Of a stretch of DNA of 64,000 bases, positions 35,861 through 49,061 are shown one piece after another. The DNA is from Niebla homalea (lineage: Eukaryota; Ascomycota; Lecanoromycetes; Lecanorales; Ramalinaceae): contig JAHGAU010000011.1 in assembly GCA_019925105.1 (NCBI GenBank), positions 682,001 through 746,000 of the forward strand, in the 5' to 3' direction. The number at the start of each line of letters is the position of its first letter. The stretch's first letter is position 1. Under the pieces are notes generated by a model, which saw only the letters and a program-made list of their open reading frames with translations, searched no databases and was not told the origin of the DNA. The position numbers and the translations under genes are program-made.

Positions 35861-35865
35861 CTATA

Positions 35866-36262
35866 TAAGTATATACGCTAAATCCGGGCGTCCGCTATGC
35901 TACTTTAAACCTTAATACCCGTAAAGGTCTTGGTATACGTACAGTGGACATAATAATAAATAATTTATTTATACGGAAAGTACGCAATAAACCGAAAAGT
36001 CGAAATTTTATTAATAATAAAAACTACGCGGATTTAATAATGGGTTACTAGCCGAAAAATCGACTTTTAAGCTTAGAGCCCCTTCGGGAAACAAGGGTGG
36101 TTGATATCAGGGTATATATATAACCAGGTCTCCTAAAAGTCTTGGCCTGGTCCGGTTTAATTAGATTAAGAAATCCTTTAAACCTGATTAGTTACCTTTC
36201 GTTTACGTATTAAGTTAAATAAGTAAATGTACTCCTAAGTATAAAGTAATTCTATCCCGGTT
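35866..36262. other. Mixed-composition repeat DNA next to LINE copy E
   Basis: No gene. Bases 36120-36262 belong to a repeat also seen near 48080-48215: both share AAGTTAAATA and AAAGTAATTCTATCCCGG. 36123-36155 reads as the reverse complement of the GGACCAGGCCAAGACTTTTA to AGACCAGGTT segment at 48747-48778. Confidence 0.5.
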
Positions 36263-36274
36263 CATAAATAATAT

Positions 36275-39200
36275 TGATTGATTAATTGATTTATATTACG
36301 GATCTAGTTAAGTTAATTCCGGCGTTCCTTAATACGCGGTTTTTTAACCTTATTAATAACCATAAAAACCTGATATTTATAACGTTAAAACAGAAACCAG
36401 CGTTATTAAGCCTTTACCCTTTATCCTTTAAGGTAAAGGATATTAATAACTATTTAAAGAGTAATAATTTATTTATAGACTTTTTATATTTCAACTTCCT
36501 TAAGAAAATCCATAATATTACGATTATATCCTTATAAAGGCTAGTTTTAAGCTTATTACTTTTTTACTTCTTTATATATTTATATTACCTTAATTTTATA
36601 TAGTATTTCTAAATATTCTTATTAATACTTACGTATTTAATATATACCTTTTTCATATTATTATTACCGTAAACTCCTTTAAGGACTTTTAATAAACGTT
36701 TATTATTATATCTTTATAATTATAAAAAATACTTTCCGGTTTATATAATTAATATAGCCGGTTTTTACTTCTCTTTTTCTTTTTTAACCGGTAACGGGCC
36801 TTCTTTATAAGGTTTTTAATAACTTTATTTATCTTTATAATAAAATTAAATTATAATAATAATCCGGTAAATATTATAAATTTAAGGGTTATCTGGATAC
36901 CTTATTTTATAAATAATATTTAATAATAATTATAAGTATTAACTTTTATTATAAGTTTTAATTTAATTTCCGTAAATAAAGGATAAAAAATAAGGACGTA
37001 TATAATATTTTACTTTTTTTTATTTATATTTATATCCGGTATTTATTTAATTTCCGATATATATAATAGATAAAAAGTAAGTTAAACCGTTCTTACTTAT
37101 CCGGAATTAAATTATTAATATATTATTACCTTTCTTTATAATATTATAGTAATAAAGATACTTATTAATAATCTTTTTATTATTAAAAGCCGGATAATAA
37201 TAATTTAAAAGTATAAAATCTTTATATTTTCGTTAACGTTTAATTTACTTTATTATAATTTATAAGGCGATTATTATAGTTTTCGCTGTTTAAATCCTTT
37301 TAATTTTAGTTTTTTTTACGTTTAATAGGAATTTATATACGTTTAAATTAACCTTTAAAATATTGGTAAAATTAACCTTTTTCTGAATTTATTCTTATTT
37401 TATTTTAATAAAAAAGAAAATAAATATTTTTAAATTAATTTTTTTAACTTAAAGCTTATTAAGATTCTAACGGATCTATTTATTTTTTATTATCGTAATT
37501 AAGTATATATATTTCTTTAATTTTACTTAAGCGATTACTTAATTTAATGAAATTTTAATTAACAATATAAAAACCTTAAACTTTAATATAAGGATAAAGG
37601 TTATTTTATAAGTACCGTTAATTATTTTTAAATATTAATTTTAGACTTTTTATAATATTTAAATAAGCTTATTTTTATATTTTAAAATACTTTTAAGTAT
37701 ATATTAAATAGTTAGAATATATATTATAATTAATTTTATTATAACTTAATAAATAATCCGGGTTTTTTATAACGTAACTTTTTATATTAATATAATATAA
37801 TAAGTAAAAAACTTTTTTTATAAAATTATTTTTTTTAAATTTTTCTTATATAATTTTTTTAATTAAGCTTTTTATTTACTTAAAAGTTAAAAACTTTAAC
37901 ATTAATATTTAACTTTATTGTAATTCTATTTAAGTTTATTATAATTATTATATTATATAACTTTTAGCTTTTAATTATATAAATAAACTTATACTTATAT
38001 AATATAAATTAAGCTTTATAAATTTTTATTTATTAAAAATAAATTTTATAAGTTTATTTTAATTTTAAATAATTTATACGTATAAAAGTATTATAAATTA
38101 AAAGGTAAACGTTATTAATAAAGCTTTTAACTTCAACCTTTTATATTAATTTAATAAGCTTTTTAATTAATAAACCGTTAAAAAATAAAAATAATATAAA
38201 AGAAATAAACAATCTTTAAGGAATTTCCGTTATAACGGACTTTATTAAACTTATTTTTCATCTTAAGTTAATTAACGTAACTTAATTACTTAAAAACTTT
38301 TCATTTATTTAATTAAGAAAAATAATATCTTTTTCTTCCTTAAATTATATAATAATTTTTAATAATTTATTTTATTAAAAATATTAATAATATTAAAAAA
38401 AAAAAAGATTTATAATATATTTTTTCCCCTAACCTTATATTATATATAGATAGTTAATTAATTTTTTTAAGGTTATTTTTATTAATTAACCTTTTTTATT
38501 CTTATTTATTAATCGGAAAAAAAGTTTATAATTTTTTCTATAATTATTAAGGATCTTTATTATTATTATCTTTAAGGCTTTTTTAATATTAAAAAAATAT
38601 AATAAATTATAAAACTTTACTTTAAAGTAATCTGACTTAATAAGCTTTTTAAGGATAATTATCTTTATTTCCTTAAATTTACGTAAATAATAATTAATAT
38701 TAAAATATATTTTTAAAAAAATAAATAAAAATCTTTTTAAATAATAAAATTATTATCAATAAGAATTTATTAAAAATCTTATTTAATCCTAAGGTTTTAT
38801 TTTTTTTTAATTTATTAAATATTTTAATTATTTTATTTTATATTATTATTTTATTTATTAATATAGGGTTAATATATATAATACTGTTAATATCGTTTAA
38901 ATTAACTTTTAATAGAAAAAGGAAAAATATTCCTTTAAAAGCCTTAATTTTATTATTAAAAATATTAATTAATATATTATTAAGTCTTTTAAAAAGCGGG
39001 AATTTAAGAATGAATTTTGGTTTTTTACTTTATTCTTTATTATATTTTATTAACCTTTAAATATTACGAGGTAAAATTATTAAGTTATATATTATAGATT
39101 AAAAGATATTTACTTAACTTTCTTAATAGGTTTTTTTTTTCTTAAATAACCCTTAATTAATTAAATATCTTTTAATTCTTATACTTAAAAGTTTATTTAA

Positions 39201-42200
39201 TTAATTTTTTTTACTTTTATAATTATAATTATATACTTTTTATTGTAATAAATTTTAACTTTTTAAAAGGCTTTACTATTAAAATAATTTTATTAATTAT
39301 TTTATTTAATATTTTTATTATTTATTTTTTAAAAAGGTTAAATTAATTTTTATTATTTAATTAAAGGATATCCGTAAATTATATTATTATTTCTTCCGTT
39401 TTTATATAAATCTTTAATTTTTTAACCGTTTTTTACGTTTTTTTTACCGGTAATAATAAGGTTATATTAATGGTTTAATTTAAAATTATTTATATTACTA
39501 TATAATTTAAGTTATATTTTAAGTTTTCTTATAGCCCATATATAATAATTATATAAATAATATCTTTTAAATTAAATATTAAATTAATTATAATTTTAAA
39601 TTTTAAATTTTTTTATATTATAGTTTTTTTTAACGTTAATAATATAAAGTTAAATTAAATAATAATTATTAATAATTCTTTAAACTTAACGTAATTAATT
39701 ATATACTTTTTTTATTTTATTTAATATAATAAAGTTTAAAGTTTTTTATTAAAAAATATTTATTAAATATAATTATAATATCCTTAAGTAATAAAATTAT
39801 AAAAAGTTTTTTTTTATTAATTAATAACGGATTATATACGTTATAAATATATAAATATATTATATATTAACTTTTATTAAGTTTTCCTTATTAATTTCTA
39901 TATTAATTAATTAATTTATATTACGGATTTAATTAAATTAATTTTAATATTCCGTAATATATGGCCTTTTAACCTTATTAATAACCGTAAAAACCTAATA
40001 CTTATAATATTAAAGTAAAAACCAGCATTTATTAAACTTTTATCCTTTATCCGTTTAGGTAAAAAATATTAATAACCGTTTAAAGAATAATAATTTATTT
40101 ATATACTTTTTATATTTTAATTCCCTTAAGAAAATTTATAATATTATAATTATATTCTTATAAAAATTATTTTTAAGTTTATTACTTCTTTACTTTTTTA
40201 TATATTTATATTATTTTAATTTTACGTAATACCTTTAAATATTTTTATTAATATTTACGTACTTAATATATACTTTTTTTATATTATTATTGCCATTAAC
40301 TCCTTTAAAAACTTTTAATAAGCGTTTATTATTATATTTTTATAATTATAGAAAATACTTTTTAATTTATATAATTAACATAATCGGTTTCCGTTTTTTT
40401 TTTTCCTTAACCGGTAACGGGCCCTTTCCGTAAGGTTTTCGGTAACCTCGTTTATCTTTATAATAAGGTTAAATTATAATAATAATCCGGTAAATATTAT
40501 AAACTTAATATTTACTTAAATATTTCACTTTATAAATAATATTTAATAATAATTATAAATATTAACTTTTATAATAAATTTTAATTTAATTTCCGTAAAT
40601 GAAAAATAAAAAGAACGTATATAACGTTTTACTTTCTTTATTTATACTTATATTTAACGTTTATTTAATTTCTAATATATATAGTAAATAAGAATTAAGT
40701 TAAATTATTCTTATCCGTCCGGAGTTAAATTGATAATACGTTATTATTTTTCCTTATGATATTATAATAATAAAGATATTTATTAATAATCTTTTTATCG
40801 TTAAAAGCTAAATAATAATAACCTTAAAGTATAAAATCCTTATACTTCCGTTAACATTTAATTTACTTTATTATAATTTATAAGGTAATTATTATAGCTT
40901 TTACTTTTTAAATCCTTTTAATCTCGGTTTTTTTTATGCTTAATAAAGGTTTATATACGTTTAAATTAATCTCCGGGATATTAATAAAATTAATTTTTTT
41001 CTTAGTTTATTCTTATTTCGTCTTAATAAAAAAAAGGATAAATATTTTTAATTTATTCTTTTTAACTTAAGGTTTATTAAGATTCTAGCGGATCCGCCCG
41101 TTTCCTATTATCGTAATTAAATATATATATTTCTTTAACTTTATTTAAGCGATTATTTAATTTAACGAAACTTTAATTAATAATATAAAAACCTTAAACT
41201 TTAATATTAGGATAAAAGTTGCTTTATAAGTACCGTTAATTACTCTTAAATACCGGTTTTAGACTTTCTATAATATTTAAATGGGTTTCTTCTTATATCC
41301 CGGAGTACCTTTAGGTATATATTAAATAATTATAATATATATTATAATTAACTTTATTACGGTTTAATAGATAATCTGGGCCTTTTATAACGTAACTTTT
41401 TATATCGATATAATAAGATAAGTAAGGCCCCTTTCTTATAAAGTTATTTTCTTTTAGATTTTTCTTATATAATCTTTTTAATTAAGCTTCTTATTTACTT
41501 AAAAATTAAAAACTTTAATATTAATATCCGGCTTTATTATAATTTTACTTAAGTTTATTATAATTATTATATTATATAGCTTTAAGCTTTTAATTATATA
41601 AATAAATTCATATTTATATAATATAAATTAGGCTTTATAGGTTCTCGTTTATTGAAGATAGATTTTATAAGCCTATTTTAATTCTAAATAATTTATACAT
41701 ATAAAAATATTATAAGTTAAAAGGTAAACGTTATTAATAAAGTTTTTAACTTAAACCTTTTATTTTAATTTAATAAACTTTTTATTTAATAAACCGTTAA
41801 AGAATAAGAATAATATAAAAGAAATAAACGATCTTTAAGGAATTTTTATTATAATAGGCTTTATTAAGCTTATCTTTTATCCTAGGTTAATTAATATAAC
41901 TTAATTACTTAAGAAACTTTTTATTTACTTAAGTAAAAAGGGTAATATCCTTTTCTTCCTTAAGTTATATAATAACCTTAAATAATATATTTTATTAAAA
42001 AAATTTATAATATTAAAAGAAAAAAGATTTATAATATACCTTTTCCTATAATTTTATATTATATATATACTATCGATTAATCTTTTAAGGGCTATTTTTA
42101 TTAACCGATTTCTTTATATATTTATTTATTAATCCGGGAGAAGTCCTTAATTCTTTACGTAATTATTAAGGATTTTTATTATTACCGTTTTTAAGGCCTT

Positions 42201-45200
42201 TTTTAACGTATAAAGGAGTATAATAAGTCTATAAGATTTTATTTTAAAGTAATCCGGTTTAATAAACTTCTTAAGGATAATCGTTTTCGTTTCCTTAAAC
42301 TTATATAAGTAATAATTAACGTTAAAATATATTTAAAAAAATAGGTAAAAACCCTTTTAAACGATAATATTACTATTAATAGGAATCTATTAAGGATCCT
42401 ATTCGGTCCTAAGGCTTTATCTTTTTTTAATTTATTAATCGTTTTAATTATTATATTTTATATTATTACTTTATTTATTAATATAGAGTTAAAATAAATA
42501 ATACCGTTAATATCGTTTAAATTAACCTTTAACGGAGGAAAGAAAAATACTTTTTTAAGGGTTTTAATTTTACCGTTAAAGGTATTAATTAATATATTAT
42601 TAAATCTTTTAAAAAACGGGAATTTAAGGATAAACTTTAATTTTTTACTTTATTCTTTATTATACTTTATTAACTTTTAAATATTATAAGGTAAGACCGT
42701 TAAATTATATACCGTAAACTAAAAGTATATTTACTTAACCTTCTTAATAATTTTTTCCTTTTTTTCTTAAGTGACTTTTAATTAATTAAGTGTTTTTTAA
42801 TTTTTATACTTAAAAGCTTACTTTATTAACCTTTTTACCTTTATAATCGTGGTTATATACCCTTTATTTTAATAGGTTTTAATTTTATAAAAAGCTTCGT
42901 TACCGGAATTATCTTATTAATTACCTTATTTAATATTTTTATTATTTACTTTATAAAAAGGTTAATCCGGTCTCTATTATTTAATTAAGGGAGGTCCGTA
43001 AACTATATTATTATCTTTTCTGTTTTCTTATAAACCTCTATTATTCTAACCGTTTTCTACGCCCTTTTTACCGGTGATAATAAGGTTATATTAATGGTTT
43101 AATTTAAAATTATTTATATTAATATATAATCCGATTTATATTTTAAGTCCTTTTATAACCTATATATTATAATTGCGTTAATAATTTTTTCCGTATTAAA
43201 AATTAAATTAATTATCGTTTTAAATTTATAATTCTTTTACGTAATAATTTTTTATAATATTAATAATAAGAAATTAACTTAAATAATAATTATTAATAAA
43301 TTATTTAATTTAATATAATTTATTATACGCTTTTTTTATTTTATATATAATAATATAAGTTAAAGTTTTTAAGCAATATATATTTACTTAAAGTAATTAA
43401 AATCTCTTTAAGTATCGGTATTATAAATAATTTTTCTTTATTAATTAACGGTAAGTTATATACGTTATAAATATTAAAGTTATTTTTTAAGTTTCCTTCT
43501 TTTATAATACGGGATATATAAAGGTTTTTACCGTAATAAATAATATTTTAATTATCTATATTAAGCCGTTTATTTATAAAGAAATATATTTTAATTATTT
43601 TATTTTTTTTAAAAATTAAATAAAACTTTTTTTTAAGTTAATAAATAAATATATATATAAATTATATAATAATTTTTATGTTATTATAATATTAACGTTT
43701 TCGACTTCTTTAAACTTAAATATTAATATTATTGCTCTAATTTTTTTTTTTTTTTTTTTATACGGACGTTATATTATATTATTCTTAAAAGCGTTAATAT
43801 ATTATATATTAACCTTTATAAAGGCTTTTTTATTTATACCCGTTTAAGTTATAAACTTCTTATTAAAGTTAAACGTTTTTTAATTTAATACCTTTTTAAT
43901 TCTTATTAAAGACGTAAAATGGCCGGCCTTTAAGGTCGGCATTATAAAAAGCTTCCTTTTCTTTATTTTATCCGTTATTATTATTTATTTTTTATTATTT
44001 AATTAATTAAGCTTACGTTTTAAAATTACCTTTAATTAACCCGTTAAACCCGTTTTATATACATTATATTATTGGATTTTTACGGTTATCCGGGTTTCCT
44101 TACGTTTAATCTCCTTAATTTTTATTATATATTTAAAATCTTATATTAAGTATCCTTCCTTATTATATATAATATATTTAAACGTATTCTTTATAAGCCC
44201 CTTAATTATTAACTTTATATACTTATAAATATTATAACTTTTAATATAAATTATATATTTTATAATATTAAAAAATTTTATAATAATATATTTATAGCTT
44301 TAATATTTAAAATATTAATAAATATCCGCCGTTATATTTTATAACTAAGTTATTTTAAGAAATCCTTTTTTAATAATTTTTTTATTTAAAACGTTATTAT
44401 ATATTTTTATTAATATTACGCTTAATATAACGGTAAAATATTTCTTTATACGTTTTAAAAGTTAAGTTTCCTTATTATCGGAAGAAGCCTATAGTTAATA
44501 ATTTTAAGTTTTAAGTAAAAAATTATATTCTCCCTTTTTATATTCTTTAATATAACTTTTTTTTAGTTTTTATAAAACGTAATAAATATATCCTATTTAC
44601 TATAATGGTAAATAATTACCTTAAAACCTTAACCGATTTATATTTTCTTTTATTAATTTAAGTTTTAAATTTTTTTAAGCTTTTTTTTATTTTTAATAAC
44701 GTTATATTAAGGAGGATATTTTTACTTTATAACTTATATATTATAATAATTTATTTCATTAATAGTTCTATCGTTACTTTAAAAGCCTTTATTAATTATA
44801 ATAAATTTATTTCCGTAACCGTATTCTTTTTCTTATTATTAAATAAGCGGATTATTATTGTTTTCGCCTTTTTTAATACGGTTATTTTCTTTTCTGTTAT
44901 CCTTTTATTCTTTATTATAAGTACTTTTTTTATTACTTTCGTTACTTAGTTCTTTCTTGCTTAAAAGGTTATTACCTTTATATTTTCATTTTATACCTTT
45001 AATTTTAAATTACCGTCTTTACCCTTTATTAATATTTTTATTCCCGCCCTTTAAGAGCCCCGTAAATACTCCGTTTCCCTTAATTTTATTCTTATTTTTA
45101 TATAGAAGTCCCTTATGCTTTTTAATTTAATCTATAGTATCGGTTAGGTTTTTAACGTAATACCTTTCCACTTTATTATAAGGAGTTTTTTTAAGGTTTT

Positions 45201-47607
45201 TATTGTTTTCTTTATTGTCTTTTTGCCCTTTTTTATTAAGCGATATATTGTTTCCGTTTTTTACTTTTGGTCCTTTAAGGTTTTATCTTTCTTATTAATT
45301 TTATTTCCCTTTTATATATCTTTAATAGTATTTTTATTGCGGTCTTTCCGCCTTTTCCCCCTATTTATATTCTTCATTATTAATATTATACCGGCTTTTT
45401 ACCCCCTTATTTACCTATTACCTCCGTATTATTATTATGCGTTTTACGCGCTTTAATACGCGTATTTTATTAACCTTAATTTCCTTACTTATTTTAAGTG
45501 TTATCCGGCTTATTATTATTATATTACCCGTACGCGTTATTACCGTTTTTATCAATATAGGTTATTTACCCGTTTATTACTTTATTCTTAATTATTACGT
45601 TATTTCCGCTTATTATACTTAATGTACTTTTTTCACTATTATTAAAGCTATGTATATACGTATCGTTTTGGACCTCTGGGGTCCCTTTATTCGTCGCCAT
45701 CTCCTTCTCTTCTAATTTCTATATATATAAACGATTTCTTTCTAAAATTAAGCGTTATTTACTTTAACTTTCTTATTATGATAATTATCTTAATCAGGCG
45801 GCCGGCCTTAAAAGTTAATATTGTTATAAGCCTTTTTTTACGTTATTAATTATTACGTTTTATCCTTTTTTATCTAACGGGTTCCGTTTATATTTTAAAA
45901 TTATCTTTAATTTTTTCGTTTATTTAAATTTATATAAATTATAGTATTAAATTTTAATTATTATCTTAATTTTTTTACGCTGAGTTTCCTTGGCCTTTAT
46001 CATATACCGTAAGTCTTACGTTAAATAATTATTATTTTTATACGTTACGTATTTTAACATATTTTTTATTAAGCTTTTTATTATTAAGCCCGCGTATTTA
46101 TACGTATTATACCTTCCGGCGTATACCGTATACTTTATACTGTTAAAGTACTTTATAATAATATATTTATATTTTTAATATTTAAAATATTAATAAATAT
46201 TTATTATTTAATTTTATAACTTTATTAATTTAAAGGATTTATTTTTTATTATTCCCTTATTAAGGATATTATTACATATCCTTATTAACGTTATATTTAA
46301 GATAACCGTAAAGTATTTTTTTATCCGGTTAAAAGAATCTAGCCTCTTTAGTATAAGGGGAAGACTATAATTAACGATCTTTAGCCCGGAATAAAGGACT
46401 ATAATTTTTTTTATCCATCTTAAAGTAATTTCCTTTTCTTCTTTTATAAACCTTATTAAATATATTTTATTTATTGCGATAACGAACGATTACCTTAATA
46501 TTTTTATTATTTTATATCCTTTTTTACCGGTTTATCTTTTTGACTTTTTAAGCTTTTTTTTATTTTTAATAAGATTATATTAAGGAAGATATCCTTATTT
46601 TATAGCTTATATACCGTAATAATTTGTTTTATTAACGGTTCTTCCGTTATTTTAAACGTTTTTATTAATTATAACGGGTTTATTTTTATAGTTATATTCC
46701 TTTTTTTTTACTTAATAATTATATAGTTATTATTTTTGTTTTCCTTAATATTACCGTTTTTTTAACCCCTATTTCCTTTACTATTAATATAAACGTTACT
46801 TTCATAGCCCTTATTATTTAGCTTACTTTTACCTTTATCTACAGAGCTTCTCCTATCGCTCCCTTATTTTATATATAGTTTTTTTTATTTTTTTACCTTT
46901 TTTTATTAATACTTTTATTACCGCCTTTTAAGCTTTACGTAGCCTCTTTAATTCCCTTAATCCCGCCCCCGCCTTTACGTAAAAGTCTTTTACCCCCCGT
47001 AATTTAATCTATAATATTAATTAAGTTTTTAATATAATATCCTTTTATTTAATTATAAGGAAACTTTTTAACGCTTTTATTGTTTCTTCCCTTATTATAT
47101 TCTTTCCGCGTATTTAACGGTTACTTTTTTTTTATAGTTTATCTTTAATTACTTAACGTTTTTGATTCTTACCTGGCTTTTTCTTAGTTTATATATACTT
47201 AATAAAACCTTCTCCGTTTTTATTTGTTTTTTATCCGTCGCTATATATTATCCCCGTTTTTTTATCCTTTATTTACCTTTTATAATTACGTTACCTTTAT
47301 GCGTTATACGCGTTTTTTTACGTATATCTCATTAACTATAAGCTCCTTATTCAATTTAAGAGTTTTTTATTATATAGTTATCGTGCCGTCCGTATAAATT
47401 ATTATTATTTCCGTTAATAAGGGCCGTTTATCCTTTTATCTTTTTTACATTTATTATTACTCCGCTTCCGCTTATCGTACTTAAGGCTTTTACTTTATTA
47501 TTACTTAAGTTATATACGCGTATATCGTTTTAAACCTTTAGGGTTCCGTTATTCGTCGCCATTCTTTTAAATCTTACGCCTTGCTTCGTAATTTTCCTAC
47601 TTATTCT
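36275..47607 (-). mobile_element. Tad1-type LINE copy E, split by copy F and internally deleted
   Basis: Minus-strand LINE whose 3' tail (GATTGATTAATTGATT on plus) is at 36275-36290 and whose ORF1 start (CGTCGCCAT on plus) is at about 47557. The outer flanks are CATAAATAATAT (36263-36274) and CATAAATCATAT (47608-47619), a 12-bp target duplication with one mismatch. Copy F occupies 39904-45712. After removing F, E is about 5.5 kb. Aligned with copy D, the junction at 39903/45725 falls near D position 60010, and about 300 bp corresponding to D 60055-60360 (endonuclease start) is missing. ORF1 is at 45725-47560 and the ORF2 remainder at 36290-39890, all decayed. Confidence 0.8.
39904..45712 (-). 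mobile_element. Full-length RIP-inactivated Tad1-type LINE copy F, nested in E
   Basis: About 5.8 kb, minus strand, flanked by a perfect 12-bp target duplication TAATTTCTATAT (39892-39903 and 45713-45724). The tail appears on plus as TAATTAATTAATT, a fully transition-mutated version of the AATC-type tail. ORF1 begins at the CGTCGCCAT near 45691-45699 and the next GACCTCTGGGGTCCC matches the conserved 5' coding block of the other copies. Small open frames at 45223-45622 are antisense readings of decayed ORF1 and not genes. Confidence 0.86.
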
Positions 47608-47619
47608 CATAAATCATAT

Positions 47620-48805
47620 ATTGAATCCTTAAATTTACTTTTAATAAATTATTAAAAAACTGCTAAATATTCAGGAAGAGCCCGGTTTTAAAGTGGAAGA
47701 AACCTGGTTTATAACTATTATTATTGAATGAATTTTAATTTTAAAACTAAAATAGTTTTATGAATTCTATTGATATTTTAACTAATTTTATGCCGGTTTA
47801 AACTAGTTTTATTTTAATTTTTTATTGACTTTAAAGAAAATAAGAAAAACAAGTAGAATTATTTTATTAAACTTACTTATGAATAATAAACTAGTGACTT
47901 AGCGCTTCCTTATTACTCTCAAACCAGTTGATTACTGGTTTATTGAATATTGAAACTAAAATTTTAAAGATTATATTTTACTTAAAAAAAGTTAAGCTAG
48001 ATCAGGCTAAAACTTCTAGAAGACCAGGTTAATTATATACCGTCAATATCAGATTGAATAAGATATATATAAAATTAGGTTTATTGAACTCCTTAACTTA
48101 ATTAGGTTAAACTAAATTAATCTAATTGATTTCTTTTTATTTACGCATCAAGTTAAATAGGTAAAAATAATTTTAATTAATAAAGTAATTCTATCCCGGT
48201 TTATAAGTAATATATAGAAGTTCGTAATTTGATTATTATAAACTATTATAAAATTCATAATTATTTAAGAAAAAAAACTTATATTATAAATTTATATATC
48301 TTTATAAGATATAGCCTTAAGTAGAAATTTTGAAGGATAAAATATTATTTTATAAATAGGATAAGTATATAGTTAATCGTTTACCTTAAAGGGATGAACG
48401 ATTTTTAAATACATATTAGTTATTATATTACTTCATTTATATATTGCTTTATATTTATTATAACTTAATATTAAATTAGTAAAAACCCGGTTTATAATTA
48501 TTATTATAAAATAATTTTAACTTAATAATTAAGTTAATTAATTATTAAATTTATACCGGCTTTTAATAAATTTTAGATTTAAGTTTTTATGTAAATTAAT
48601 TGAAATTACTTTTATTAAATCTATTTATTAATAAGAAACTGTCTACTTCCTGGTCTTTTATTATTTCTATATTAATTAATTATTGGTTTATTTAATACTT
48701 AAATCAAAATTTTAAGGTTTATATTTCGCTTAAAAGGAGTTAAGCCGGACCAGGCCAAGACTTTTAGCAGACCAGGTTAACTGTACACCGGACTAGATGG
48801 CTTGA
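47620..48805. repeat. Degenerate direct repeats, possible LTR pair
   Basis: Two segments, about 47690-48060 and 48480-48805, match in order: a CCTGGTTTATAA or CCCGGTTTATAA start, then TGGTTTATT, ACTAAAATTTTAA or ATCAAAATTTTAA, GTTAAGC then GACCAGGC or ATCAGGC, and AGACCAGGTTAA near the end. The spacing of ~790 bp is too short for a coding element, so this may be a nested solo LTR pair or a non-autonomous element. The second copy keeps more C and G. The intervening 48080-48215 matches 36150-36262. Confidence 0.5.
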
Positions 48806-49061
48806 AAAATTGCAACCGGACCTTGACAGAAAAAAAAATCCAAAATAACAAACAATTCATAGAAATTCAATTGCGCAATTTCTTTCCTAGGTCAAACGTC
48901 ACCATACAGCATGATACAGCACGGCACAGCAGGCAAAGGCTGAGTCTTCTCTATCGTCATCCTCATCGCAGACTTCTTTATCCACCCCCTCCTCCAGCCA
49001 CGAGTCTGACGCCAACTTGGTCATCTCATGGTTATCCTTATGGAGTCATTTCCCCCGATCC
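48806..49061. other. Transition from AT-rich island to gene block
   Basis: Composition returns to about 50 % GC within ~100 bases of 48800. The segment holds the probable 3' untranslated region of the minus-strand gene that ends at 49062. A short plus-strand open frame here is not credible. Confidence 0.4.

Noticed and set aside
45223..45622. Two hydrophobic plus-strand frames that look like membrane proteins
   Set aside because: They are antisense to decayed ORF1 of LINE copy F; AT-rich antisense DNA gives Phe/Leu/Ile-rich translations.
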